Origin: Bartonella grahamii ATCC 700132
GTDB taxonomy: Bacteria > Pseudomonadota > Alphaproteobacteria > Rhizobiales > Rhizobiaceae
DNA: 64,000 nucleotides
Direction of reading: 5' to 3'
Assembly (NCBI RefSeq): GCF_000518085.1
Contig: NZ_KI912377.1
Coordinates: forward strand, 18,674 to 82,673
Shown: in pieces, positions 1 through 9,622 of the stretch
Numbering within the stretch: position 1 is the stretch's first letter
How the letters are laid out: every line of letters begins with the position of its first letter
The notes under the pieces: generated by a model
Database searches by the model: none
The model's input: only the letters and a program-made list of their open reading frames with translations
What the model was told of the DNA's origin: nothing
Position numbers and translations under genes: made by a program

Positions 1-2
1 CA

Positions 3-548
3 GATATGATTAAGAAGGGGCGAAGAAAATTTCCTACGGTGCAGTGGTATCAGGGCCGTGCAGAAGACCTATTGCCTCAAATTGGTGAGGTCGATCTTGT
101 CATTGCAGCGCAAGCGTTTCAGTGGATGGATCGTCCTAAGTTGCTTTGTTCTGTTTCAGATCAACTTCGAGTCAATGGTGTCATGGCTGTTATTCAAAAT
201 AATCGTGATTTCAAGCATAGTGAATTTCTAGAGGCCTATGAGACATTGTTAGAGAAAATGAGTCCGAACTATTCTCGGTATTATCGTAATTTTGATTTTT
301 TACAGGAAATGAGTGATGGCTTTGGGGTAGATCCAGAAAAGATTTTTTTCCATACGCACAATTGGACGATGATGATCCCATCTGAAGCTTTTATTGGAAT
401 GAGCCGCTCTTCAACGCAAGCGCAACGTGCTATTGCTTGCTATGGGGAAGAATATTTGCGGCAATTGGTTGCATTGATAAAGAAATATGAAGTGCAAGGT
501 AATTTGGAGCTTTTGTATCGAAGTGAGCTCTATATGTATGCAGGATAA
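3..548 (+). CDS. Class I SAM-dependent methyltransferase, C-terminal part (cut by window start)
   Basis: The reading frame is open to the left edge, so the gene starts outside the window and only about the last 180 residues are seen. The stretch DLVIAAQAFQWMD is the typical post-motif-I/II region of the Methyltransf_11/UbiE-like class I fold, where the acidic DxV strand is followed by an aromatic-rich loop. The SAM-binding glycine-rich motif I must lie upstream. The remainder is a helical C-terminal cap with no signal peptide or membrane segment. The substrate cannot be read from this part; small-molecule methylation is the usual role. The product ends at a TAA and is followed by a long non-coding stretch, so it appears to be the last gene of its unit. 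Confidence 0.7.
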   Translation, partial: DMIKKGRRKFPTVQWYQGRAEDLLPQIGEVDLVIAAQAFQWMDRPKLLCSVSDQLRVNGVMAVIQNNRDFKHSEFLEAYETLLEKMSPNYSRYYRNFDFLQEMSDGFGVDPEKIFFHTHNWTMMIPSEAFIGMSRSSTQAQRAIACYGEEYLRQLVALIKKYEVQGNLELLYRSELYMYAG

Positions 549-1458
549 TCTGATATCGATGATTGCTTTTGCTCTTTTAGCACATCAGAGTAGGCGGTAT
601 TCAGGAGATTAACGCATTATTAAGGCAGATTTTAAGGAGGGAGAGTTTTTTCTTCTTCAGCATTCAAATTGATACCTTATTACATCTTACATCTTATTTT
701 TATTTTAAATAACGGGTTAGCTCGAGCCTTGTGTGGTTTTATTGAAGATGTGCTTTTCAGGTTTCAATCTGGCGCTTTAAATACAATTTTAGAAGTGGCA
801 AAGAAGTGGTAAATAACCTTAATTTCTTCTATGTTGTGATGTGCAAATAAGTTTTTTAATTTTCTATAGAGTTTAATTTTTGCAATCATGATAGATTGTG
901 GCAGCTATCTATCTAAGATTTTTATAAGTTTAGTAGGAATAGCTTAATGATATATCCATATGATAAATTCATTGAGCCCTCCCTTTACGCTTCATACACA
1001 AGAACAAGCCTGCATCATCACACACTTTGTCATTTCCCAATGTTGCGACAGCCCTTGAGACGGTCCATAAGAGGGGTTTTTAGATCTTTTTTGTACAGTT
1101 TTATCCATACGCCAATCTCGCTTATGACGTGCAAGCGAATGGTTTTGATTGATTCAACATACACAGATTTAGAATGGGAGAATCTTAAGATGTTCGGCTT
1201 TCTCATTCAATATGAATAATGCTAGATTATGATTATAAATTAATGCGTTATCTATTTTTGAAATCCATGACCTTGGTTGTGCTTGTCAATATTTCATTTT
1301 CATTTATCGTCAACTATTCTACTTTTGGATAATGGCTCCATTGTAAGGAATGCCTTTAAGAAAGCATTCTTGTTTTAAAGAGTCGTTATAGTTTTTTTGT
1401 TTTATAGAAGGATCAATAATGCTAAACATTACACTTTGATTAAAAAAGAAAGTAAATT
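549..1458. other. Intergenic stretch, no supported gene
   Basis: About 0.9 kb between the methyltransferase and hutH. A 90-codon open frame at 947-1219 has no convincing ribosome site, an unusual His/Arg-rich composition and no family resemblance, so it is not called as a gene. The stretch just before hutH should carry its promoter and leader, but no clear operator is seen. Confidence 0.5.
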
Positions 1459-2997
1459 ATGACTATTATACTAAAACCGAGCGAGGTGACGCTTAGTGAA
1501 CTTGAAGCTATTTATTTTAATGGTGAAGTGAGTGAACTTCATAATGACACGCATTTAGCTATCGAGAAAGGGGCTCAGCGCATTGCTGAAATTGCTGCTG
1601 GAAGTGAGCCTGTGTACGGTATTAATACTGGTTTTGGGAAGTTGGCTTCCATTAAAATTGATGCGGACGATGTTGCTGTTTTACAGAGAAATCTTATTTT
1701 GTCCCATTGTTGTGGGGTAGGAGAGCCTTTAGCTGAAAATATTGTGCGTTTGATAATGAGCTTAAAGCTTATCTCTTTAGGAAGAGGAGCTTCAGGAGTT
1801 CGTCTAGAATTGGTAAATTTGCTGGAAAATATGCTTGCAAAGGGCGTCATTCCTGTCATCCCTGAAAAAGGGTCTGTTGGTGCTTCAGGTGATCTAGCTC
1901 CACTTGCTCACATGGCGGCTGTTATGATGGGAGAAGGAGAAGCATTTTTTCAAAATATTCGTATGAGTGGAGCGGTTGCATTAGAGAAAGCGGGATTGTC
2001 CCCTATTATTTTAGAGGCAAAGGAAGGTCTAGCTCTTATTAATGGGACTCAAACATCAACAGCTCTTGCCCTTGCCGGTCTTTTTCGAGCTTATCGGGCA
2101 TTGTGTGGTGGATTGCTGGCAGGAGCTTTGACGACAGATGCCATTATGGGATCAACGGCGCCATTTCATTCTGATATCCATATTTTACGAGGACATTATG
2201 GGCAGATTGCTGTATCGAAAACATTAGAAAAGCTTGTAGAGGATTCAGAAATTCGTGCAGCACATTTACGTGGTGATGAGCGTGTACAAGATCCTTATTG
2301 TATACGTTGCCAGCCACAGGTCATGGGGGCATGTTTTGATATTTTGCTAGCAGCAGCAAAAACACTGATTATTGAAGCAAATGCTGTTACAGATAATCCA
2401 TTGATTTTAAGGAATGGTGAAGTTGTATCAGGTGGGAATTTTCATGCTGAGCCTGTAGCGTTTGCTGCTGATCAGATTGCTCTTGCTTTATGTGAAATAG
2501 GGTCTATTTCTCAACGGCGTATTGCTTTGATGGTTGATCCAGCAGTTTCTTATGGACTTCCAGCTTTTTTAGCGTATAATGCAGGTCTTAATTCAGGTTT
2601 TATGATTGCTGAAGTAACAGCAGCAGCTTTAATGTCTGAAAATAAGCAAATGGCGCATCCTGCTTCCGTTGATTCAACACCAACTTCAGCTAATCAAGAA
2701 GATCATGTTTCAATGGCTTGCCATGGAGCTCGTCGGTTATTGGTAATGAGCGAAAATCTTTTTACACTTATTGGCATTGAAACGCTTGTTGCAGCACAGG
2801 GAATTGAATATCGTGCACCTTTAAAAACAAGTGCTTTTTTGCAATCTGTTATGGAATGTTTACGCAGAAAAGTTGCTTCTCTTAAGGAAGATCGCTATCT
2901 GGCTCCAGATCTTCATCAAGCACATATACTTGTGCGTGAAGGGCACTTATTGTCCATTTTACCAAAAACAATTTTTCCATCACTAGAATCCAAATAA
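1459..2997 (+). CDS. hutH: Histidine ammonia-lyase
   Basis: Non-oxidative deamination of L-histidine to urocanate plus ammonia, the first step of histidine catabolism, in the cytoplasm. The 512-residue length is normal for HutH. The Ala142-Ser143-Gly144 triad inside [15 protein letters not shown] is the segment that cyclises to the MIO prosthetic group, and Tyr53 in VYGINTGFG is the conserved active-site tyrosine. The C-terminal half has the expected all-helical core, including TDNPLI and HNGNFHAEP-like blocks. The start ATG follows an A-rich leader (AAAAAAGAAAG) a few bases upstream. No hutU, hutI, hutG or hutC is found nearby, so if histidine is degraded further those genes lie elsewhere. 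A ProY/HutT-type permease 1.5 kb downstream could supply the substrate. Stop and terminator hairpin overlap. Confidence 0.96.
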   Translation: MTIILKPSEVTLSELEAIYFNGEVSELHNDTHLAIEKGAQRIAEIAAGSEPVYGINTGFGKLASIKIDADDVAVLQRNLILSHCCGVGEPLAENIVRLIMSLKLISLGRGASGVRLELVNLLENMLAKGVIPVIPEKGSVGASGDLAPLAHMAAVMMGEGEAFFQNIRMSGAVALEKAGLSPIILEAKEGLALINGTQTSTALALAGLFRAYRALCGGLLAGALTTDAIMGSTAPFHSDIHILRGHYGQIAVSKTLEKLVEDSEIRAAHLRGDERVQDPYCIRCQPQVMGACFDILLAAAKTLIIEANAVTDNPLILRNGEVVSGGNFHAEPVAFAADQIALALCEIGSISQRRIALMVDPAVSYGLPAFLAYNAGLNSGFMIAEVTAAALMSENKQMAHPASVDSTPTSANQEDHVSMACHGARRLLVMSENLFTLIGIETLVAAQGIEYRAPLKTSAFLQSVMECLRRKVASLKEDRYLAPDLHQAHILVREGHLLSILPKTIFPSLESK

Positions 2998-3016
2998 TAT
3001 TTATTTGGATTCTAGT
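2982..3016 (+). terminator. 16-bp perfect hairpin overlapping the hutH stop
   Basis: The left arm (2982-2997) and right arm (3001-3016) are exact inverse complements around a 3-base loop (TAT). The left arm contains the last codons and the TAA of hutH. No T-run follows on either strand, so it is not a classic intrinsic terminator; it could stabilise the 3' end of the message or slow ribosome release. Confidence 0.5.
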
Positions 3017-3228
3017 AGGGAAGGGAGACACTTAATTTATGAATTTTCTTATATAAAAATTGGGTGAACTGATATATTTGAGTAATAAATGAATATGTAC
3101 TCATTTATCAGCTAGTATGCAGTGGGGTATCTATATCCAATTATCTCTTTAGGTGTGCATAACAGCGTATGGACTAGCTTTTTAATATCAACAGAAACGG
3201 CCTAAAATCAGTAATATAGTGAATCTCG

Positions 3229-3573
3229 CTAATCTTGAAAAGCTTTGGAAAGTGTCTCTATGGCCCATTTTTCAAACCAAATTACCCCCTTAAGTGCAAG
3301 TTTTCCAAGCAAAAAAGTTATGGTAGCGATCATAACTCCTTTTTTAACTTTTTCTCTGATTGTAGATCCACCTTTTTCTATAGTGTTTTGATTTGAAATG
3401 CGAATGATAACCATATTTTTCGTCTCAACAAGGATATCTTTTTCATGTGACGTTGTGGCAATGAAAAGACTTTCTTGAGATCTGCTTCTCCCAAGATTTG
3501 CATTAACCTCCACAATTTGCAAAAAACAAAAAATAACTGTTATAAAAATACATAATATACTTCTTTTAAACAT
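3229..3573 (-). CDS. Small exported/membrane protein of unknown function
   Basis: A 114-residue protein that I do not recognise. It has a clear Sec signal peptide (MFKR followed by a hydrophobic core, likely cleavage after VNA near residue 26) and a second hydrophobic helix at about residues 78-100, with an amphipathic tail. It would sit in the inner membrane or be exported and anchored by its C-terminal helix. A good ribosome site (AAGGTGG) lies about 6 bases before the ATG, which supports a real gene. It stands alone, divergent from the downstream permease and convergent with hutH. Small signal-peptide-plus-helix proteins are common in Bartonella, but no function should be assigned. Confidence 0.65.
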   Translation of the reverse strand: MFKRSILCIFITVIFCFLQIVEVNANLGRSRSQESLFIATTSHEKDILVETKNMVIIRISNQNTIEKGGSTIREKVKKGVMIATITFLLGKLALKGVIWFEKWAIETLSKAFQD

Positions 3574-4446
3574 TTTTCCACCTTTTGTTATTTAAAATAA
3601 TTCTAAAAAATTATAAAACATCTTAAAAAAGAGAAATGCATGATAAAATTTTTAGTTTTACTGTATACAATACATATAATCTATTCTTTATGAATGGTAA
3701 AATAACAATAAAATATTTGTATTTTCAAAATCTATACTTTAATTATGTTATAGAAGATAAGCAAAAAATGAAAGATTAAATCACTCCTAAAAGCAATTTT
3801 TTCAATATTGGCTTTTATAAGTTTATACTGATAAATCAGATCACCATGAGGCAAAATAGCTCTTTTAGGGAAAACGCGTGTTTTAAAGTAATTAGATTTC
3901 CTAAGGAGTGGATTGAGGTGCACTTTAATTACTGATTTGAATCCATTCAGTTGGTGTTAAAAGTTGTTTCATGGGATGTTGTACACAATTTGTGTTTGTT
4001 GTAAGCTAGAAAAGTAACAGAGAATTTGCTTAAGGTACCGATAGAAAATTTATTGACTTGCCCAAAATGTAGCTTTACGAATTTTAGGCTTCTATTTCTG
4101 TGAAGTGAAAAGAGAGGGTTGCAATTAGTAGTCTCATCAAATTCAGCATTTTTTCTGCAAAACAAACTCTGCAAAACAAACATAGAGAATACGAAAATAA
4201 ATTAAAGGACAATTATAAAAAATTGCATTACCACTTGATCACAATAACATGATAAAAAATGTGAGCGGTGAAAAAGCTGAATAACTTCTAATAAGAGTGC
4301 TTTTTCATTGTTTACGATAGAGCGTCTGATAGGCATTGTTCAATGCTCTTTAAACATACCTTCGGGAAAAAAATGAGGCTTTATGATGGATAAAGTCAGC
4401 ATTGTCGTATGGCTTTTCGTCAACAATTCAGTGAAGAAGGAAAAAA
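3574..4446. other. Intergenic stretch, no supported gene
   Basis: About 0.87 kb, very AT-rich. Two short leftward open frames (3732-3923 and 3947-4183) lack ribosome sites and any recognisable motif. The 3' part holds the leader of the permease, with an AGAAGGA ribosome site directly before its ATG. Confidence 0.5.
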
Positions 4447-5823
4447 ATGGAAACAAATGAGCTTAAACGAGGTATGAGCAAGCGCCAAGTTATCTTTTTA
4501 GCTCTTGGCTCTGCTATTGGAACGGGCCTTTTTTATGGGTCTGCACAGGCAATTAAGCTTGCGGGTCCAAGTGTTTTGATTGCCTATTGTATTGCTGGTT
4601 TAGCTATTTTTATGGTTATGCGGGCTTTAGGAGAGATGATTATTCATAATCCATTGCCTGGTTCTTTTGCACGTTATGCGGCAAATTACATATCGCCATT
4701 AGCAGGTTTTTTAACGGGATGGACATATGTATTTGAAATGATTCTTGTCGGTTTGGCTGATATTACAGCTTTTGCGACTTATATGGGTTTTTGGTATCCT
4801 GATGTTGCTCCTTGGGTATGGGCATTTAGTATTACGTTAATTATCACGGGTATTAATTTAGCTGCCGTAGAAGTATATGGTGAACTAGAGTTTTGGCTGT
4901 CTTCTATTAAAGTTATTGCTATCATTGCAATGATTATTTTAGGAATAGTAATTATTTTTTGTGGTTGGGGTGAAAGTGCAGTTTTTTCTACGGTTACTGT
5001 TCATAATTTATGGAAAAATGGTGGTATTTTTCCTAATGGTTGGTTTGGTTTTTTAGCTTGCTTTAGTGTTGTTGTCTTCGCTTTTGGTGGTATAGAAATC
5101 ATTGGGATGGCAGTCATGGAAGTTCAAAACCCTCATCAAACAATTTCAAAGGCAATTAATTCTACTCCAGTTCGTATTTTGCTTTTTTATATCATGACGT
5201 TAGCTATTTTAATGTCACTTTATCCTTGGAATGAGATTGGTCTTATGGACAGCCCTTTTGTATCCATTTTTGAAAATCTTGGGATTTCATATGCGGCAAA
5301 TATCTTAAATATTGTTGTTGTTACAGCGGCTATTTCTGCAATGAATAGTGGAATGTATGGTGCTTGTCGCATGATACATGGTTTATCGCAGGAAGGTTAT
5401 GCTTTAAAGAAGTTTCAATATTTATCAAAAAATGGTATACCAATTTTTGTTATTTTGATGATCTTCGGTATTTTTCTTCTTGGTGCTGTCCTTAATTATT
5501 TTTACCATGAAAAGCTTTTTTTTCTTATTGCTGCAATGGCAACATTCGCGACAGTTTTTGTGTGGATGATGATTCTACTTTCACAAGTTTTTATGCGAAT
5601 TAAGATGCCTAAAGAAGCACAGAATAGTTTAAAATTTCCAATTCCATTTTGGCCAATAGGATCGATTTTTTCTATTTTATTTATGGTTTTTATTTTTATT
5701 CTCTTATGGTATTTTGATGAGACACGACCAGTTTTAATTATAGGTTTTAGTTGGATTGCTTGGCTTGTTATTTGTTTTTATGCACTTAAACTTTATAATT
5801 TTAAGCAAAAGAAACTGCAATAA
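4447..5823 (+). CDS. proY: Amino-acid permease, APC superfamily (ProY/HutT-like)
   Basis: Proton-coupled uptake of an amino acid across the inner membrane. The 458 residues form about 12 hydrophobic helices. The N-terminus LKRGMSKRQVIFLALGSAIGTG followed by LFYGSA is the hallmark first helix of the AAT family, with GSAIGTGLF as the substrate carboxylate-binding loop. By recalled sequence the whole protein follows E. coli ProY closely, including FGGIEIIG and YPWNEIG blocks. HutT histidine transporters belong to the same group, and hutH lies 1.5 kb upstream, so histidine is as likely a substrate as proline. The gene has a strong ribosome site (AGAAGGA) and stands alone. The family is certain; the substrate is an inference. 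Confidence 0.85.
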   Translation: METNELKRGMSKRQVIFLALGSAIGTGLFYGSAQAIKLAGPSVLIAYCIAGLAIFMVMRALGEMIIHNPLPGSFARYAANYISPLAGFLTGWTYVFEMILVGLADITAFATYMGFWYPDVAPWVWAFSITLIITGINLAAVEVYGELEFWLSSIKVIAIIAMIILGIVIIFCGWGESAVFSTVTVHNLWKNGGIFPNGWFGFLACFSVVVFAFGGIEIIGMAVMEVQNPHQTISKAINSTPVRILLFYIMTLAILMSLYPWNEIGLMDSPFVSIFENLGISYAANILNIVVVTAAISAMNSGMYGACRMIHGLSQEGYALKKFQYLSKNGIPIFVILMIFGIFLLGAVLNYFYHEKLFFLIAAMATFATVFVWMMILLSQVFMRIKMPKEAQNSLKFPIPFWPIGSIFSILFMVFIFILLWYFDETRPVLIIGFSWIAWLVICFYALKLYNFKQKKLQ

Positions 5824-6579
5824 AATGTGAATAGAGATTAAACTCAAAAAAAATAGCTGATGTTATCAGGAGAAGAGTTGTTTGATTGTTATTCTCTAAA
5901 GATTAGTATAATCTAGATTGAAGAAAATCTGCTCGTTATTATTTTACTTTGGGAGTTTTTGTGAGCCTATGGTAATGACCAAATCATATAAATATTAGGC
6001 GTTTTTTGATGGTGAGCTCTGCAATCAATATAAGTCTTTCATGTTAAAATGCCTAACAACGCAAATGGATTTTACTAGAGACAAGATTATAGGCAGATAT
6101 CTTTTTTCAAACGCATTAATGGATTTCTGTTTTACAAGATAAGTTATTGTAAGAATTATTTTTATTGTTTTATAAGCTCTTTAAAAAATTGGTTGTTTAA
6201 ATTTTGTTGTTTAAGGAACTACTATTGCTTTTAGAAGCGAAGATAAAGTTCTTGATGTATTCTCTTGAAAAAAAGGGTTGGAGTTTTCTGTGTCCTTTAA
6301 AAGGATATTTTGGTTGTTATGGGGTAAAGGGGAGAAGTTTTTTATTTCTATTATTTTTTTCTCAAAGAGGATTGGCGTTGGTAGAAAATAGTGGATAATA
6401 AAGTCATTGTATCATTGTGTTTGCAAAAACTTCAATAAAGAGCAGCAAGGTATCACAATAAAATTTCATAGAAGAGTAAATTAAAGAGAACAATGAACGT
6501 GTGACAGTTTTACGATTCTTATTGTTATTGCGAGCAAAAGAGCAAGGATCAAACTTATTTTTTATAATATTGATACGGA
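5824..6579. other. Intergenic stretch, no supported gene
   Basis: About 0.75 kb, AT-rich, between the permease and the fhaB-like fragment. An open frame at 6204-6398 has a low-complexity hydrophobic product and no ribosome site. Haemagglutinin-like coding becomes recognisable only from about 6580. Confidence 0.5.
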
Positions 6580-7937
6580 AGTAATTTTTATCACAAGTGG
6601 AGAAGGACAAAATGCACTCCGCAACTGTATTGTGGTGCAAAATTATTCAATATTATTATAAAAGGTGCTCAAGAACACTACGACCAGCAAAAAAATCATC
6701 GGAAAGTGGCTTTTTACACGAGAAATCTTCTAATAGCTCTGAAACGCATACCACAACGATTTCCTTTATCCTTGAGGCAATGGGCAAAATTGATACGGAT
6801 GTACACGGAGATGCTATGATTATTGTTTCTCATCTGATTTCCGGTCAAGATATCAATGTAATGGGAGAAAGTGTGACGATTGTTGGCATGATAGACCATC
6901 ATAGCAGCCATTTACAGACGCATGCAACAGGTTTTGGTGTGGGTTCAGGCAAAAATTTTGTTTCGATATACGGGAGCGAAACAAAGACAAAAAATAAAGA
7001 GAGTTTTGAACATCAAGGCTCTTCTCTCAATGTTAACTGTAATATCAACATTACGCTCAAGAAAAAAGATGTGAGCGTAGTAGACTCTGATCTTGCAGGG
7101 GGAGGGTATTAACCTTTCAGCAGCGCATGATGTCAATGTGTTTGTGGGTCACAATAATCATAGTTCGAGTACACAGGAAGAGCGCACAGGCTTTGGCTTT
7201 TAGTTTGAAAAGAGCAGCGGTGCTTCTGTTGGTGTTGGGGTTGCGAGTGCGAAAGACACCGGCGATCAATAGGAAGATACCTCCGTTCAATCCTATTTCA
7301 AAGTGCGCAGAGATGTGCAGATTACTGCTGATCATGATGTAAACATGCAAGCCGACAAATGTTTTGGCAGAGTGTGATGTCAACGCCGATGCTGGCAATA
7401 ATATCACGCTTTCGGAAAACTATGATATCTCTAAGACACAAGAGATGCCTGAAAAGTCCTTTGCTGGTGTGACAGGATTTGTTAATGTGGGCATTCTTGG
7501 TACCATAAAAGATACAAGAGATGTAGCAAAACGTTTTGCTCATGGGGATGTGAAACACAAAATCGGCAATGGTTTGATTGGCGGACTAAATGGCAATAGA
7601 GCAGCGATTGTTCGTGCACATAGCTCCAGGTGCCATAACAGTAGGTAAAGGATTGCGTGACTTTAAAAAGCGTGGCATTCACAATATAGCAAAGAAAACA
7701 GATATCTATCTTTTTGGAACAGCTGATAAGGCTCTATCGATAGCGAATCCATTATATGTCGTAAATGATGGCGAAAAAGATCATGTCTACCTACAAAATC
7801 ATTTACTTAACCCCATTGGTATAGGATTTGGTCACAATCCACCTACTTTTTATAAGGTACCATCGGAGTTCCCTTATGTATTATTTCCACCAGCAATTCC
7901 CATGCGAAAGGAGGGGAGAGCGCTAGGCGGGCTATGA
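6580..7937 (+). pseudogene. Filamentous haemagglutinin (FhaB-like) C-terminal fragment, multiply broken
   Basis: Remnant of a large two-partner-secretion adhesin. Coding can be followed through several frames: ITSGEGQNALRN at about 6590, then the frame 6663-7112 (HTTTISFILEAMGKI, GQDINVMGESVTIVG), then after a shift in the G-rich run near 7098-7106 the frame INLSAAHDVNVFVGH, then TAG stops at 7201-7203 and 7270-7272, then DVQITADHDVNM, and after another shift NADAGNNITLSENYDI (7364-7648). The repeated [DH]DVN.xAG-type units are the haemagglutinin repeat of FHA/CdiA proteins. The last part (about 7630-7937) leaves the repeat and could be a C-terminal effector region. The N-terminal secretion domain is absent, and no FhaC/TpsB partner lies in the window. 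It cannot make a functional adhesin; the lipoprotein array follows directly. Confidence 0.8.
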
Positions 7938-8056
7938 TCCTAGAATTGTTATAGTCATGCGCCTTATACGTGTGCAAGGTACTATGGAACGCTTCATATT
8001 ATGCCAATTTATTCGATTTTAGATAATTTAGGTTTAGGTTATTTATGGAGAAAAAA

Positions 8057-8459
8057 ATGAAACAAACCTTAAAATTATTAAGTGCGATAACTCTGTTGAG
8101 TATAGCTGGGTGCCAGTTTAATAAAACTCCTACACCATATCTAGGGATGTGGGAAAAGCCTGGAGCAGACTTTACTGAGGTAGGAAAAGCACTGTTAGAA
8201 TGTGGCATGCCAACCTCGTATGATGTCTTTCCAGAAAATAAAAAGTTAAGCCTCAATGCAGAGGCTTCCATTGATGCTTGCATGATCCAAGCAAAATTCC
8301 ACTACAAATGGGGAGGACTATATTGGTGTTATACTTAATAAAGATGAAAACCTCCCCATTTGTCGTCCTAGTGCTGTTATCCCGCAACGAAGTGTCAAGA
8401 AGCGTTTGAACAGCTCGTTTTGTAAAAAATATAAAACCGCACCTGAATGTCAGCCTTAA
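8057..8459 (+). pseudogene. Small lipoprotein, copy 1 of 3, frameshifted
   Basis: The start at 8057 is chosen because GGAG sits 6 bases upstream; an ATG at 8045 would lie before that site. The N-terminus is a lipoprotein signal ending in LLSIAGC, so the lipid would attach to Cys19. The mature part holds the family motif MWEKPGAD, then ALLECG and a DACMIQA block. In the present frame it stops at 8336-8338 after YWCYT, but a one-base shift at about 8325 restores a tail (NLPICRPSAVIPQRS to PECQP, stop 8457-8459) that matches copy 2 closely. It is therefore a broken paralogue of the gene at 8822. The truncated 93-residue product might still be exported. Function unknown. Confidence 0.7.
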
Positions 8460-8821
8460 TTTTTGCTGGTGATGATCAACAATCCCTACCTTCATGTTTC
8501 TCATGCCTGTGCGGGGGGGACTTAATTCACCATTTCAATGCTATTTATTTATGGGTACTACAACTGTAGGCGCAATAATATAAAAATATCTATTTTTGTT
8601 GTAATCAAAATATTGATAATAATTATAGGTATGCTGTTGATAGAATATGATTTTAGTAATAATTTTACCGTATTTTTGATATAACAATAATGGTATAATC
8701 TTCGGAAAGGTAAAAATAATAAAGGTTGATAATATCCATCATTGTTTTGGAAATAAAAAAACAGCATGTAAAATAATTTATAGATTGTTTCGTAATATCA
8801 AAATTACTCAAGGATAGGAAA
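8460..8821. other. Spacer between lipoprotein copies
   Basis: The first 60 bases resemble the sequence after copy 2 (a GTTGATG/AACAATCC region and a CATG-containing stretch ending in a run of 7 G at 8513-8519), so the duplicated unit includes 3' flanking DNA. The rest is AT-rich with no gene seen. Confidence 0.5.
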
Positions 8822-9223
8822 ATGAAGCATATTTTAAAATTATTAAGCGGGATAACTTTATTTGTTATGGCTGGATGTTACGAAGAGCAGCCTTCTCGAA
8901 CAGCCGTAGATGCATGGGAAAAGCCCGGCGCAGATCAGCTTGAGATCAAAAAAGCTCTGTTGGAATGCGGAGTGCAGCATTTTGATGGTCGTCTTGATAC
9001 AGAAACAAGTATGGATGAGAAATTCAATGCTGAGGAGGCAGAGAATGCATGTATGATCCAAGCAGGTTTCCGAGATAAATTGGGAAGGGTGAAGTGGTGT
9101 GAGAAATATGAACATCTTCCAATTTGTCAGCCTGATGCAGTTATTCCTCAGCGAAGTGTAGAGAGGCGTTTGAATAGTCCTCATTGTAAAGAGCATAAAG
9201 AACAACCTGAATGTCAACCTTAG
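8822..9223 (+). CDS. Small outer-membrane-type lipoprotein, intact copy 2 of 3
   Basis: A 133-residue predicted lipoprotein: Met-Lys, hydrophobic core and the lipobox MAGC, giving lipidated Cys19. The mature part is short and Cys-rich, with AWEKPGADQLEIKKALLECG, a NACMIQAGFRDK block and a tail WCEKYEHLPICQPDAVIPQ ending ECQP. Its paired cysteines suggest disulfides in the periplasm. WEKPGAD-type lipoproteins occur in other proteobacteria, often near surface-protein or phage genes, but no function is known to me. GGATAGGAAA just before the ATG is a plausible ribosome site. It lies between two broken relatives and downstream of an FHA relic, so a role tied to that adhesin (for example immunity or anchoring) is possible but unproven. 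Confidence 0.75.
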   Translation: MKHILKLLSGITLFVMAGCYEEQPSRTAVDAWEKPGADQLEIKKALLECGVQHFDGRLDTETSMDEKFNAEEAENACMIQAGFRDKLGRVKWCEKYEHLPICQPDAVIPQRSVERRLNSPHCKEHKEQPECQP

Positions 9224-9371
9224 GTGTTGATGTTTCTGTAATCAATAATCCTCGTGCTCTTTTTCTCGCATGGGGGGGGAGGTTGCTTTTTTAATGTATT
9301 AGCCATCTTGCATGCGAAAAAATACTAGCAAGCTTTTCAGCCTTTCTATCGTAAATATTGAAGGAGGGGAA

Positions 9372-9622
9372 ATGAAAAATATTGAAATTATTGAGTGTTA
9401 TAATTTTATTAAGTGCTGTTGGATGTGTTAGCAAATCTCCCCCAATCGATCTTGGCATTATGAGAAAAGTCCAATGTCAATAAATCTACGATCTCACAAG
9501 TACTGTTCAAATGTGGCAGGCAGCCGATCTACGCTTTTCCTGAAAATATGGATTCGTGTGCAAGTCAGTTTGTAGCAATTTATGAATGCATGACTAAAGA
9601 AGGTTATAGATACAAACCGTAA
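9372..9622 (+). pseudogene. Small lipoprotein, copy 3 of 3, degraded
   Basis: The ATG at 9372 has a strong ribosome site (AAGGAGGGG) upstream, but the frame breaks within a few codons. After a shift, ILKLLSVIILLSAVGCVSK gives the same lipobox as copies 1 and 2. A stop at about 9480 and another shift follow, then LFKCGRQPIYAFPENMDSC and a closing YECMTKEGYRYKP ending with TAA at 9620-9622. YAFPENMD is closest to copy 1 (YDVFPENK). The central WEKPGAD block is eroded. It is a non-functional third member of the tandem family. Confidence 0.65.

Noticed and set aside
947..1219. 90-codon open frame, rightward
   Set aside because: No ribosome site, unusual composition (His/Arg/Ser-rich) and no recognisable motif; treated as chance.
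3732..4183. Two short leftward open frames (63 and 78 codons)
   Set aside because: No ribosome sites, no domain and no signal; in AT-rich intergenic DNA.
6204..6398. 64-codon hydrophobic open frame
   Set aside because: Low-complexity product rich in Leu/Phe from T-rich DNA, with no start signal.
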